From JAUWPO01 sp965603285 (GTDB lineage Bacteria; Chloroflexota; Anaerolineae; Anaerolineales; UBA4823): a DNA stretch of 64,000 bases. This document shows positions 1 to 9,426 of this stretch, piece by piece. The stretch is taken from the NCBI GenBank assembly GCA_965603285.1, contig CBFDCK010000004.1, positions 1 through 64,000 on the forward strand, read 5' to 3'. The position numbers and the translations under genes were made by a program. The notes below the pieces were generated by a model. That model was not told the origin of the DNA. It did no database searches and saw only the letters and a program-made list of their open reading frames with translations. Position 1 is the first letter of the stretch; each line of letters opens with the position of its first letter.

Positions 1-1049
1 CCTTACAGGCGCGCTCCGACCGCTGGCGACCCGCCCCTGGGGGAGTCAGCATCGGGCATTACAAGATCACCGCCGGCACTTTAGGGACCGTTGTGCGTGA
101 CAAGAAAACTGGACGCCGGTTGATCCTTTCTAACAATCACGTCCTGGCAAACAGCAACGAAGGCGATCCCGGTGACCCCATCCTGCAGCCGGGTGCAATC
201 GACGGCGGGAAGGTCGAAAGCGACACCATTGCTCACCTGGAGCGGTTCTGCCCTATCCAATTCGGGGAGTCGCCACCAACGTGCAGTATGGCCACATTTT
301 ATGCGCAGTTTGGAAACGCTACAGCCAGGATGCTTGGGTCTGGGCACAAAGTGCAAGTAATAAGAACCGATCTTGCAGCCAAGAATCTGACAGACGCGGC
401 CGTCGCAAGCCCGGTTGATGACGATATAATTTCAAATGAAATCCTGGATATTGGTGAGATAACTGGGATCATTCTGCCCGCCCTCGGCATGCCGGTGCGC
501 AAATCCGGTCGCACATCGGGTTTATTGAGCGGTCAAATCCTGGTATTGGATACCACCATCAACGTGGACTATGGTTCAGGGAGAACCGCCACTTTCGAAG
601 AGCAGATACTTACCAGCCCGATATCAAAAGGCGGCGACTCCGGTTCGCTCCTGGTGGCATCCGACTCGCGGCGCGCTGTTGGTTTGCTCTTTGCCGGTTC
701 AAACGAAGCCACCTTACACAATCCCATCCAGGCAGTACTCGATTGCTTGAAGGTCGATTTTACCAGCCAGAGCACGGTTAGCAAAAAGATCGAAATGCAC
801 GACACGATCGACAAAGCTCAGGCAGTTAAAGAAGCCTATCAAGAAATGCTGATGAAAAAAGCAAATGTGGTCGGCGTTGGAGTGGGTCTGCGCCACCAGG
901 GCGGAACGCGTTCAGATACGGTTGCCTTGATCGTTATGGTCGAGCAGAAAATACCACACGCCCTGTTGGCACCGGAAGACGTGATCCCTGCTGAGATTGA
1001 AGGTGTGCCCGTAGACGTGCGCGAAGTGGGAAAGATAGAAGCGCATTGA
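1..1049 (+). CDS. Trypsin-like serine protease family protein (5' end cut by window)
   Basis: The frame is open from base 3 to the TGA at 1047-1049, so the start lies outside the window; the GTG at 93 is internal, because the residues before it (SIGHYKITAGTLGTV) continue the domain. Trypsin-fold signatures are visible: SNNHVLAN (His, about nt 138), LTDAAVAS (candidate Asp) and GGDSGSLL (Ser, about nt 639). The last ~75 residues form a separate module with VVGVGVG and IPAEIEGVPVDVREVG, an arrangement I associate with Chloroflexota proteins of this type. The substrate is unknown. No signal peptide can be judged because the N-terminus is missing. The stop overlaps the TTG start of the PfkB gene, so the two are probably co-translated. 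Family assignment is good; peptidase activity is inferred. Confidence 0.82.
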   Translation, partial: LQARSDRWRPAPGGVSIGHYKITAGTLGTVVRDKKTGRRLILSNNHVLANSNEGDPGDPILQPGAIDGGKVESDTIAHLERFCPIQFGESPPTCSMATFYAQFGNATARMLGSGHKVQVIRTDLAAKNLTDAAVASPVDDDIISNEILDIGEITGIILPALGMPVRKSGRTSGLLSGQILVLDTTINVDYGSGRTATFEEQILTSPISKGGDSGSLLVASDSRRAVGLLFAGSNEATLHNPIQAVLDCLKVDFTSQSTVSKKIEMHDTIDKAQAVKEAYQEMLMKKANVVGVGVGLRHQGGTRSDTVALIVMVEQKIPHALLAPEDVIPAEIEGVPVDVREVGKIEAH

Positions 1050-2026
1050 AAAAGGTTGCTGTGTTCGGTGACATCAATGTCGACGTGTTGATGTCCATTT
1101 CCAGCTACCCCCAACCTGGTGAAGACGCGACGGCAGCAAAAGTAGTATTCCGCCCGGGCGGCTCAGCCGCCAACACCGCTCTGGCGCTCACCAAGCTGGG
1201 AGTTAAAACCAATATGATCGGGCGTACAGGTGATGATACCTGGGCGGACATCGCACTGGAACCTTTGGCGAAGGCTGGTGTTGATATCCATTACGTCCGA
1301 CGTGATCCAGACAAACCCACCGGTTTAATCTTCATCCCGGTCACCCCAAATGGCGAAAGGACAATGTTCTCTTATCGCGGCGCAAACCTTATGATATCAA
1401 CGTCTGATATTGAACCCCAAACGCTGGAAAACTCGAGCATCCTGCATTTATCGGGCTACAATTTTCTGGTTTCTCCACAGAAAGAAGCCTCTTACCGGGC
1501 TGTAGAACTGGCACAGGACATGGGGATCGATCTTTCGATGGATATCGGCACAGCGCCCGCTACGCAGGCTAAACACGAACTGGACCGCATCCTGCCGCTG
1601 CTCAATCTCGTAATACTAGGTTCAGACGAGGCTGGCGACCTATTATCCAGCCAGACCCCAGAAGAGGCGATCCCTGCCCTGCTAGAACGGGGGGTCAGTA
1701 TGGTCGCATTTAAGCTTGGTCAGGACGGCTGCATCGTTGCAGACCGCACTGGCACGTACCGGCTGCCTGCGTTTGAAGTGGAGACCGTCGATACCACAGG
1801 CGCTGGGGATGCGTTTTGCGCCGGTATGTTGTTTGCCAGGCTGCACGATTTGAGCTTACCAGCGGCTGGGCTGCTGGCGAACGCGCTGGGCGGTCTAGCG
1901 ACGACCGTATGGGGAGGGGGCGGTGACATGCCGGAGCGCGGAGAGGTGCTCAATTTCCTGCAAACGCAGGAAAATAAGCGCACAAAAGTGGGGGAAATCC
2001 TTTCTAAATTGCGGAGACCCAATTAA
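1046..2026 (+). CDS. PfkB-family carbohydrate kinase (ribokinase-like)
   Basis: ATP-dependent sugar or nucleoside kinase of the ribokinase superfamily, 326 aa, the usual length. The N-terminal FGDINVDVL strand and the GGSAANTA substrate-loop motif (about residues 38-45) are present. The C-terminal signature DTTGAGDAF (about 249-257) supplies the anion hole and the catalytic Asp. The start is a TTG whose bases overlap the upstream TGA (ATTGA), giving the canonical N-terminus MKKVAVFGD. The coupling suggests an operon with the protease-like gene, but nothing nearby names the substrate; ribose, fructose, a fructose phosphate or a nucleoside are all possible. Predicted cytoplasmic. Confidence 0.9.
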   Translation: MKKVAVFGDINVDVLMSISSYPQPGEDATAAKVVFRPGGSAANTALALTKLGVKTNMIGRTGDDTWADIALEPLAKAGVDIHYVRRDPDKPTGLIFIPVTPNGERTMFSYRGANLMISTSDIEPQTLENSSILHLSGYNFLVSPQKEASYRAVELAQDMGIDLSMDIGTAPATQAKHELDRILPLLNLVILGSDEAGDLLSSQTPEEAIPALLERGVSMVAFKLGQDGCIVADRTGTYRLPAFEVETVDTTGAGDAFCAGMLFARLHDLSLPAAGLLANALGGLATTVWGGGGDMPERGEVLNFLQTQENKRTKVGEILSKLRRPN

Positions 2027-2145
2027 ACTTCAACACACATGTACATTATTGGGCGTGGATAACATCAGTCAAGTAAATGATATTACTCGAGGATAATTAT
2101 TTGATACAATGGTGACAATTCCGGTCAACATGCAGCGCATTTAAA

Positions 2146-2997
2146 ATGATAACTATGGCAGACTTGAACAGACGAGATTTCCTAAAAATCAGCAGTCTAG
2201 CTGTGGGTGGTAGTTTCCTGGCGTCGATGGTCTTACTTCGTACCAAAGACGAATCGGGGCGACCATCTCTCGAACGGATTACGATTCCGGTTAAACACCT
2301 CCATCCTGCGCTGGAAGGATTCACGATTGCCCAACTCACCGATTTCCACCTCTATCCATACACCCAACCCGACCTCATTCGCCAGGCAGTAGAAATCACC
2401 AACAGCATCAAGCCGGATTTAATCGTCCTGACAGGCGACTATGTGTGGCGGAATGTAGAAGCCGTTTTTGTGCTGGCTCCTATCCTGTCCAACCTGAACG
2501 CCTCACAGGGCGTGTACACGGTCATCGGCAACCACGATATCTGGACCAACGTGAATGTCGTGAAGAAAGGTCTCAGAGAAGCGCGCCTGCCAATTCTAGA
2601 AAATCAAGGGGTGGCGATAACCAGCGGGAAAGGAAATTTCTACTTAGCCGGTCTGGACGACGGCTGGAGCGGCGAAGCGGACCTGGAAGCCGCCCTGGAA
2701 AATGCGCCCTCTGAAACCCCGGTGGTTTTACTCGTTCACGAGCCGGACCTGGCAGATGATTATTCATTGGATGGGAGAGTTGCCTTGCAGCTCTCGGGGC
2801 ACTCACACGGAGGGCAGGTCCGCATTCCTGGTTTTGGGGCGCTTGTATTACCCTACCTTGGAAAAAAGTACGACTTAGGGCTTTATAAAGTCAACGATAT
2901 GTGGCTTTACACGAACAGGGGAATCGGCAATATCAGTGTGCCGTTCCGGTACAACTGTCCGCCCGAAATCACAGAATTTACATTGACCCGACTATGA
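2146..2997 (+). CDS. Tat-exported calcineurin-like metallophosphoesterase
   Basis: 283 aa. The N-terminus carries a twin-arginine signal (NRRDFLK at residues 8-14, then a hydrophobic stretch), so the protein is probably exported folded by Tat. Metal ligands of the calcineurin-like fold appear in order: DFH (D66, H68), GDY (D98), GNHD (N129-D131), VHEPD (H198) and GHSHGG (H219, H221). The set matches the YkuE/YaeI branch of membrane-associated phosphoesterases, some of which act on lipid-linked phosphates; the substrate here is not shown. ATG at 2146 or 2155 are both possible starts and no strong ribosome site separates them. A 119-bp gap follows the PfkB gene. Confidence 0.88.
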   Translation: MITMADLNRRDFLKISSLAVGGSFLASMVLLRTKDESGRPSLERITIPVKHLHPALEGFTIAQLTDFHLYPYTQPDLIRQAVEITNSIKPDLIVLTGDYVWRNVEAVFVLAPILSNLNASQGVYTVIGNHDIWTNVNVVKKGLREARLPILENQGVAITSGKGNFYLAGLDDGWSGEADLEAALENAPSETPVVLLVHEPDLADDYSLDGRVALQLSGHSHGGQVRIPGFGALVLPYLGKKYDLGLYKVNDMWLYTNRGIGNISVPFRYNCPPEITEFTLTRL

Positions 2998-3025
2998 AAC
3001 AAGGAATGTGAAATCCGTTTCGTGA

Positions 3026-3034
3026 TGATATAAT
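3026..3034 (+). promoter_or_regulatory. Extended -10 promoter element of the ion-channel gene
   Basis: TGATATAAT (TGn followed by a perfect TATAAT at 3029-3034) lies 59 bp before the channel start. There is no good -35 hexamer at 16-18 bp, which is typical of extended -10 promoters. The following ~55 bp would be an untranslated leader. Confidence 0.45.
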
Positions 3035-3093
3035 TTATATTAAATTTTGTAATAATAAAATACCGGCACAGGGACAGGGGTTAATCGAAGATA

Positions 3094-4986
3094 ATGCGTT
3101 CATACAAACCAAATCAATTTATCAACAAACTACCAAAAGCAGTTCTGGCAGTCGTTCCGTTATTACTTGCACTGACACTGGTCATAGGGTTGAACCCGGC
3201 TTTTGCACAGGGGAAACGTGCTGTTCAGGTGATTAACGACCAGCTTACATTAGATGAACGTCATCTTTATTCAATAAAGAACCTCCATCCAGGTGATACG
3301 CTCTATGTATACCTTGAAGGGACGGCGGGAAACCTGGATCCTTTGGCTGCCATGGCTGACGCCCGTATCGGCGCCGAAGCACTGGGAGCGGCTTACGAAG
3401 AAAAGCTCCTTCTTGCGATTGAAGAGGGGCGCGATCCGCTGGAGGCCATCCCAGAAATTGCCGACGAGCTCTTCCTGATCTGGGATGACGACAGTGGAGA
3501 AGGATACGACGCCGCCTTCAACTTCGAGGTTCCGGCTGAAGGGGAATATTTGCTTGTAGTGTCGAGCTCGCCAGGGAGTTTTTCCTCCGGTGATTACACA
3601 CTAACCCTTGGAATAAACGAGCCCAAGGTCATAACAGAGGACGTGAAACCAACCGGCGATGAGATTGCCATCCTGCACCAAGAAGCCTCACAAGCAGGCG
3701 TCGTTGTTCAAGAAATCACAGGCGCGCTTACCGGCGATAATCCTGCAACTTTTTACTTCCTTGAAACGGTAAATGCCGGTGACACACTATACGCCTATAT
3801 CGAAGCCACATCCGGTGATCTCAGCCCAATCCTAACACTGAGGGATTACGGGGATAAACCGATCCGCAGCGGCAACGTCTTCGGGGAGAAGACCAGCGGT
3901 AGTTTGAATTACAAATTCGAGGAAAAGGAAGCCAATTTTAAATTGCGTGTTGAAAGTTGCTGCGAGGGAGAAGGTAGGACAGAGGGGAATTACCGTTTGT
4001 TAGTCGGCATCAACGAACCCGAAGTGCTCAGCGGTGAGGCGGGAACAACGGACCAAAATATTATAAAACAACCCCTGGATGTCAAGATCGGTGTCAAAAT
4101 TGACCAGATAACTGATATAGATCAGCAGGCAGAAAATTACACCGTGGTAGCCGACCTGCAGTTTGAATGGCAGGACCCATCCCTGGCTTTCAGCCCAGAC
4201 AGCTGTGATTGCGCTTTTAAAACATTCACCGAGAAGGGTTTTGACGATTTCATCAAGCAAACGGAAGGGAAATGGCCAGACTTTTCTTTGACTAACCAGC
4301 AGGGCAACCGTTGGATACAAAACAAAGTCGTGGTCGTTTTTCCGGATGGGCGAGCACAATATTTTGAACGCTTCACAACCACCTTTCAAGCTCCCGATTT
4401 TGAATTCAGCAAATTCCCGTTCGACACACAACAGTTTAACGTACACGTCCTTTCGCTTTACCCGGAGGAATTCTTGATCTATTCTGACCTGGATGGATAC
4501 AGCGGGATGGGTGATCAATTGGGCGAAGAAGAATGGGACGTGATTAATACTGAAACCAGCATCACAACAGTTGGTACAAATTCCCAATTCAGTCTTCACT
4601 TTGAGGCTGAACGTTCGCTCACTTTCTATATTGTGCGCATATTCATCCCCTTGCTCCTGATTATTATCGTTGCGTGGATAACATTCTTCCTGAAAGATTA
4701 CACTAAGCGAATCGATGTTACTGCTGGAAACCTGCTGCTGTTCATCGCCTTCAATTTCACCATCTCCAGCGATCTGCCGCGCTTGGGTTACCTGACTTTC
4801 CTGGACAAGCTCTTGATCACCACTTTTGCTATCAGCGTGCTCACCCTGGCATACAACGTGGTTTTAAAAAGGCTGGAAATCGCTGGCAAGGGTGATTTAG
4901 GTGAGAAGATCGATAAGTATATGATCTGGGTTTATCCAATCGCCTACGTGGTAGCATTCGCAGGTGTTACAATAAGTTCATTGTAA
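3094..4986 (+). CDS. Prokaryotic pentameric ligand-gated ion channel with duplicated N-terminal module
   Basis: 630 aa. Signal peptide (~1-39, ending AFAQ), then two related beta-rich modules of ~130 aa, each ending in a GINEP motif (about residues 174 and 306) and resembling pre-peptidase C-terminal domains. A Cys-loop-superfamily extracellular domain follows (~325-507), with the Pro-loop signature FPFDTQQF (~442) and no canonical disulphide loop. Four membrane segments follow: M1 from ~508, M2 with VTAGNLLLFIAFNF and the M2-M3 loop DLPRLGYLTFLDKL, then M3 and a C-terminal M4. The M2-M3 pattern closely resembles GLIC and ELIC as I remember them. The protein should form a homopentameric cell-envelope channel. 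Ligand and selectivity are unknown; the inner M2 end reads KRID rather than the GLIC glutamate. Unusual cysteines are CDC in the receptor domain and CC in module 2. Confidence 0.88.
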   Translation: MRSYKPNQFINKLPKAVLAVVPLLLALTLVIGLNPAFAQGKRAVQVINDQLTLDERHLYSIKNLHPGDTLYVYLEGTAGNLDPLAAMADARIGAEALGAAYEEKLLLAIEEGRDPLEAIPEIADELFLIWDDDSGEGYDAAFNFEVPAEGEYLLVVSSSPGSFSSGDYTLTLGINEPKVITEDVKPTGDEIAILHQEASQAGVVVQEITGALTGDNPATFYFLETVNAGDTLYAYIEATSGDLSPILTLRDYGDKPIRSGNVFGEKTSGSLNYKFEEKEANFKLRVESCCEGEGRTEGNYRLLVGINEPEVLSGEAGTTDQNIIKQPLDVKIGVKIDQITDIDQQAENYTVVADLQFEWQDPSLAFSPDSCDCAFKTFTEKGFDDFIKQTEGKWPDFSLTNQQGNRWIQNKVVVVFPDGRAQYFERFTTTFQAPDFEFSKFPFDTQQFNVHVLSLYPEEFLIYSDLDGYSGMGDQLGEEEWDVINTETSITTVGTNSQFSLHFEAERSLTFYIVRIFIPLLLIIIVAWITFFLKDYTKRIDVTAGNLLLFIAFNFTISSDLPRLGYLTFLDKLLITTFAISVLTLAYNVVLKRLEIAGKGDLGEKIDKYMIWVYPIAYVVAFAGVTISSL

Positions 4987-5235
4987 GTTATGTGAATTTC
5001 AAGATATGTGATAAAACCATCACGTTTTCTGGCAGCCCTTCATCGCAGCTCGTCATCACGGCGCTTCATCGCAGAATCGCAAACAGGGTTTGTATCAATT
5101 ATCAGCATTACGCTTTACTTAGCGTGCGAATAGGAACCTGTAATTGCAGCGTTAGAATGGCGCCTCACTGCAGCCTATACAGTTCAAATTTGCCTCATCC
5201 CAGTCCTTATTTAGACGCGCACCGCCAAGATATCT

Positions 5236-8200
5236 ATGGGTGACAAACTCGAAATAACTGCTCTTGGGGGATTGACAATAAAACAAGACGGTGAACCAAT
5301 CACCGGACTGGCTTCGCGCAAAGCGGAAGCACTGCTGGTTTATTTGGCCTGCACCGGAAAACCACAATCACGGGAGAAGTTGGCCGAACTGCTGTGGGAA
5401 GAACGTTCCCAGAGCAGGTCTTTGTCAAATTTGCGCGTTGTGCTATCCAGCCTGCGTAAACACCTTGGAGAATACCTCACCATCACCCGGGACACGGTCG
5501 TACTCAACCAGGCGGCTGATACTTGGCTGGATACTGCCGCTCTGGAAGAAAAACTTGCTGCCGGACAACCAGAGGCTGCAGTCTCCTTATATCAAGGCGA
5601 CTTTTTGGGCAGTTTCTACATACGCGGAGCTGTCTCTTTCGAAGAGTGGGTGATGGAAGAAAAGGCGAGATTGCACATCATCGTGGTCGCCGCCTTACAC
5701 AAATTATTAGACGCAGCCTTGAAAGAAGGTCATTGGGATGTTGGGCTTACATTTGCCAGGCAATTGGTCCGGCTGGAGCCTCTGGATGAGACCGCACATC
5801 GTAAAATGATGCTCTTGCTGGCTTATTCTGACCAGCGTTCAGCCGCGCTTGCGCATTACGAAAAATGGGGTAAGCTGCTTGAAGAAGAATTGGGGGTGAC
5901 ACCCGAGAAAGAGACAATCGGGTTGTTTGAGCAAATCCAATCGGGAGAATTAAAAATCTCCACCCCAGCCACCATGCCCACGCCGGTGGTTGAAATTAAA
6001 GCACAAATTCCTGCCTTTCTGGAAATGGAAGCAGAGGTTGAACCAGCAGAAAGACCCCCCTTCGTGGCTCGTGAGCGTGAACTTGAAAGATTACACGCCT
6101 CTTTAGCCAGAGCTGCAGACGGTGAAGGTCACGTTGTTTTCGTGACCGGTGGACCGGGTCGTGGAAAGACGTCCCTGTTGGAGGAATTCACCTTCCAGGC
6201 ATGGGAGCAATACGCGGGTCTGCTGGCTGCCAGCGGCAACTGCAACGCCTATTCGGGTATAGGCGATCCTTATATGCCCTTCCGGGAGATAATGGGCGCG
6301 CTCAGCGGAGATGTGGAAGCTCGTTGGAGAGCCGGCGCTATCAACCGCGATCACGCAGGACGCCTGTGGGATTGTCTGCCCGTGACCATGCAAGCACTGA
6401 TCAACAACGGACCTGATCTGCTAGACGTTTTACTAACGGGAAAAGCGCTTCTCTCTCGCGCTAAGGCGGCAGTCCCGGAAAGCGGCAGTTTGCTTCAACA
6501 GTTTGAAGAATTAGTGGAAAGGCAATATGAACGTTCTGAGGGGCTGGAACAAAGACGTTTGTTCCAGCAGTTTGTGAACGTACTGCATGAAATCGCAGGT
6601 AAACGCCCATTGTTACTGGTCTTAGATGACATGCAATGGGCAGATACAGCTTCCATCAGTCTGCTGTTCCACCTGGGCAGACAGTTGCAGGGCAGCTCTA
6701 TCTTGATCGCCTGCGCTTATCGCCCGGAGGAAGTGGCTTTAGGACGGGATGGCGAACGTCATCCATTGGAAAAAGTGCTGGGTGAATTCAAGCGCCAATT
6801 CGGTGACGTCTGGACAAACCTGGGACAAACAGAAGAAACACGGGGACAGGAGTTTGTCGATGCATATCTGGACACCCAGCACAACAGACTGGGGGAAGAT
6901 TTCCGGGAGGCTCTCCTACAACATACAGGAGGTCATCCTCTGTTCACGATTGAACTGCTGCGCGCGATGCAAGAACGCGGCGACCTGGTTCAAGAGCGAG
7001 GCGCCTGGATTGATAAGCCTTCCCTGAACTGGAATATGCTGCCAGCACGCATAGAGGGAGTGATCGAGGAGCGGATTGGCGCCTTGGACGATGAACTGCT
7101 CGAAATTCTGAACGTCGCCTGCGTAGAAGGTGAAGATTTTAACGCCCAAATTATCGCTAGAGTGCAAAACACCAGCGAGATAAATGTTTTAAACCGCCTT
7201 TCTAAAGAGCTGGAGCGCCGCCACCATCTGGTGAGAGAAATCGGCGAGGTGCGTGCCGGTGGTACCATGTTGTCTCGATTCAAATTCTCGCATATGCTGA
7301 TTCACAGATACCTTTACAACCAACTCGGCGCCGGTGAACGAAGACTCATACACACCGAAATTGGCAGCATATTAGAAGACCTGTACACAGGACAAAGCGA
7401 GGATATCGCTGTTCAACTGACCCACCATTTCCAGGAAGCAGGAACACCAGAACGGGCGCTTCCCTATATGATTCAAGCCGGGGACAAAGCACGCTCATTA
7501 TATGCCAATGCTGAAGCGGAATTGTACTATAAACGGGCAGCGGCAATTCAGCAGAAGCGAGGCTGGGACGAGGAAGCAGCCAGGACATTGCTGAAGTTAG
7601 GTCTGGTATATACAGCCGCTTATGAATCCGAGAAAGCTCAAGAGTCATACGACCAGGCTTTTGCTCTTTGGGATCCCCTGAGAGAATCGACTAGTTTGCA
7701 TGATCTCCAAGCTCCAACTGCTGTATTGCGGTTTGCCCTGGAAGAACCTCGGACCCTTGACCCGGGGGTGGCTGAAGACGACGTTTCCGCATTGTTAGTC
7801 GCTCAACTCTTCGAAGGTCTGGTGAGAATTGGTCGGGAATATAACATCCTACCGGCTGTGGCGGCGCGCTGGGAGGTGAACGAAGAAGGCACAAAGTACG
7901 TCTTCCATATAAAAGAAGATGTCCACTGGAACGATGGCACTCAATTGACAGCAGCCGATTTCGAGTACGCCTGGAAGCGAAACCTTGACCTGACAGAGGA
8001 GTCTCCGGCTACCAGTTTGCTCTACGCGATTAAGAACGCCCAAGCGTTCAGAGAAGGTGAGCTCAATGATCCCAGTCAAGTTGGGGTACACGCCCTCAAT
8101 GACTTTACCCTGGAAGTGTGTCTGGAGGACCCAACGCCTTACTTCCCTTATCTTTTGGCTCATACAGCTTTATACCCATTGCCCAGGTGGGCTTTGGAAC

Positions 8201-9234
8201 GCTATGGCTCGGAATGGGCGCAGTATCAAAATCTGGTAACCAATGGTCCTTACGAGCTTGCGGAGTGGAAGCCTGGTGAAAGGCTGACCCTAGCTAAGAA
8301 TCCACTCTATCATGAAGAATTCGGCGGCAATGTCCAGAAAGTGGAATGCATAATTTTTGAATCATTCAATGAACAGATATTGGAGGTGTACGACGCCGAT
8401 AATTTAGACGCAGTCAGCCTGTTGAATGCAGACCCGGGTGCGCTGGCGCAGGCAATGAACGCTCATCCTGATGAATTTGTCAAAATTCCGCGCCCCTCTA
8501 ATCTTTACCTGAGCTTCCGCACTGACATTCCACCGTTTGACGATGTGCGCTTACGGCGCGCGTTTGTCCACGCTGTGGATCGGAATAAGCTGGAAACAAA
8601 AGTCTACAAGGGGTCGCACATGGCAGCTACCGGCGGGTTTGTGCCTCCAGGAATGGTCGGGCATTCAGCGGGAATCGGGTTGGTCTACGACCCGGACCTG
8701 GCTCGTCGCTTGTTAAGTGAAGCCGGTTACCCCAACGGAAAAGGGTTCCCGGAGATCACCTGGCTGCATCCGACAGCATCAAAAGATGAACGCTTAATTC
8801 CATTCTTGCGCTCTTCCTGGCAGGAAAATTTAGGTTTGGAGCTCGAATCTCAAAGCCCGGAGTGGGGAGAATTCTACCAACGAATTACTTCTGATCCAGC
8901 GCATATGACCATACTCGGGTGGAGCGCAGATTATCCTGACCCCGACGTCATGCTGCGCGTTACTTTTCACAGCGACGAAGGTTTCAACATACCGCGCTGG
9001 CACAACTCGCGCTTCGATACTCTCGTTGAGACTGCAAAGCGGATCACAGATCAGGACAATCGGATGGAACTTTATCGTGAGGCAGATCGAATTCTGGTTG
9101 CTGAGGAAACTGTGATAATGCCTCTTGGCTACGCGAACGGATGGATGCTGGTAAAGCCCTGGGTTTCTCTACCCCGTACTCTCTCCGTCCAAATGTCTTT
9201 CAACAGATTCATTGTAGACCGGGATCGACAATAA
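5236..9234 (+). CDS. SARP/BTAD transcriptional activator fused to AAA ATPase and SBP_bac_5 peptide-binding domain
   Basis: 1332 aa, with no signal peptide. In order: winged-helix DNA-binding and BTAD domains (~1-245), a STAND/AAA_16-type ATPase (~275-520, Walker A GGPGRGKTS ~304, Walker B LLLVLDDMQWAD ~459), a helical TPR-like stretch (~745-815), and a complete family-5 oligopeptide-binding domain (~828-1330, TLDPG, VHWNDGTQLTAADF and TNGPYEL motifs). Transport-type binding proteins are normally extracytoplasmic; here the fold is probably a cytoplasmic sensor that controls an ATP-driven regulator. This architecture is characteristic of Chloroflexota. ATG 5236 fits the domain start. The target genes are unknown; the downstream 132-aa gene is a candidate by position only. 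The 3' part of the gene (from 8570) was copied into the tandem duplication described below. Confidence 0.9.
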   Translation: MGDKLEITALGGLTIKQDGEPITGLASRKAEALLVYLACTGKPQSREKLAELLWEERSQSRSLSNLRVVLSSLRKHLGEYLTITRDTVVLNQAADTWLDTAALEEKLAAGQPEAAVSLYQGDFLGSFYIRGAVSFEEWVMEEKARLHIIVVAALHKLLDAALKEGHWDVGLTFARQLVRLEPLDETAHRKMMLLLAYSDQRSAALAHYEKWGKLLEEELGVTPEKETIGLFEQIQSGELKISTPATMPTPVVEIKAQIPAFLEMEAEVEPAERPPFVARERELERLHASLARAADGEGHVVFVTGGPGRGKTSLLEEFTFQAWEQYAGLLAASGNCNAYSGIGDPYMPFREIMGALSGDVEARWRAGAINRDHAGRLWDCLPVTMQALINNGPDLLDVLLTGKALLSRAKAAVPESGSLLQQFEELVERQYERSEGLEQRRLFQQFVNVLHEIAGKRPLLLVLDDMQWADTASISLLFHLGRQLQGSSILIACAYRPEEVALGRDGERHPLEKVLGEFKRQFGDVWTNLGQTEETRGQEFVDAYLDTQHNRLGEDFREALLQHTGGHPLFTIELLRAMQERGDLVQERGAWIDKPSLNWNMLPARIEGVIEERIGALDDELLEILNVACVEGEDFNAQIIARVQNTSEINVLNRLSKELERRHHLVREIGEVRAGGTMLSRFKFSHMLIHRYLYNQLGAGERRLIHTEIGSILEDLYTGQSEDIAVQLTHHFQEAGTPERALPYMIQAGDKARSLYANAEAELYYKRAAAIQQKRGWDEEAARTLLKLGLVYTAAYESEKAQESYDQAFALWDPLRESTSLHDLQAPTAVLRFALEEPRTLDPGVAEDDVSALLVAQLFEGLVRIGREYNILPAVAARWEVNEEGTKYVFHIKEDVHWNDGTQLTAADFEYAWKRNLDLTEESPATSLLYAIKNAQAFREGELNDPSQVGVHALNDFTLEVCLEDPTPYFPYLLAHTALYPLPRWALERYGSEWAQYQNLVTNGPYELAEWKPGERLTLAKNPLYHEEFGGNVQKVECIIFESFNEQILEVYDADNLDAVSLLNADPGALAQAMNAHPDEFVKIPRPSNLYLSFRTDIPPFDDVRLRRAFVHAVDRNKLETKVYKGSHMAATGGFVPPGMVGHSAGIGLVYDPDLARRLLSEAGYPNGKGFPEITWLHPTASKDERLIPFLRSSWQENLGLELESQSPEWGEFYQRITSDPAHMTILGWSADYPDPDVMLRVTFHSDEGFNIPRWHNSRFDTLVETAKRITDQDNRMELYREADRILVAEETVIMPLGYANGWMLVKPWVSLPRTLSVQMSFNRFIVDRDRQ

Positions 9235-9245
9235 TTTAACTGCCT

Positions 9246-9263
9246 GATCAAAACGATTTGATC
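9246..9263. repeat. Short inverted repeat downstream of the SARP fusion gene
   Basis: GATCAAA / TTTGATC with a 4-base spacer (AACG/ACGA, depending on pairing), 12 bp after the stop codon. No T-run follows, so it is a weak terminator candidate; an operator is equally possible. Nothing else is recognisable in this 192-bp gap except the ribosome site AGGAG (9412-9416) of the next gene. Confidence 0.3.
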
Positions 9264-9426
9264 GAGAAAAAGGAGGTTGAATTGAAATAATAAAACCGAA
9301 TAATAAGAGTACAGGTTGATGGATCAGACTGGGTGCTTAGCAAAATAAATCAAAAAGATTTTTGAGTGGTTTAGTACAGCTAAGTGTCTGCCAACGAATC
9401 ACAACAAGAAAAGGAGATAATGCGAG

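Noticed and set aside
4000..4599. 199-codon minus-strand ORF inside the ion-channel gene
   Set aside because: It is fully antisense to a conserved domain and has no ribosome site; a by-product of codon usage.
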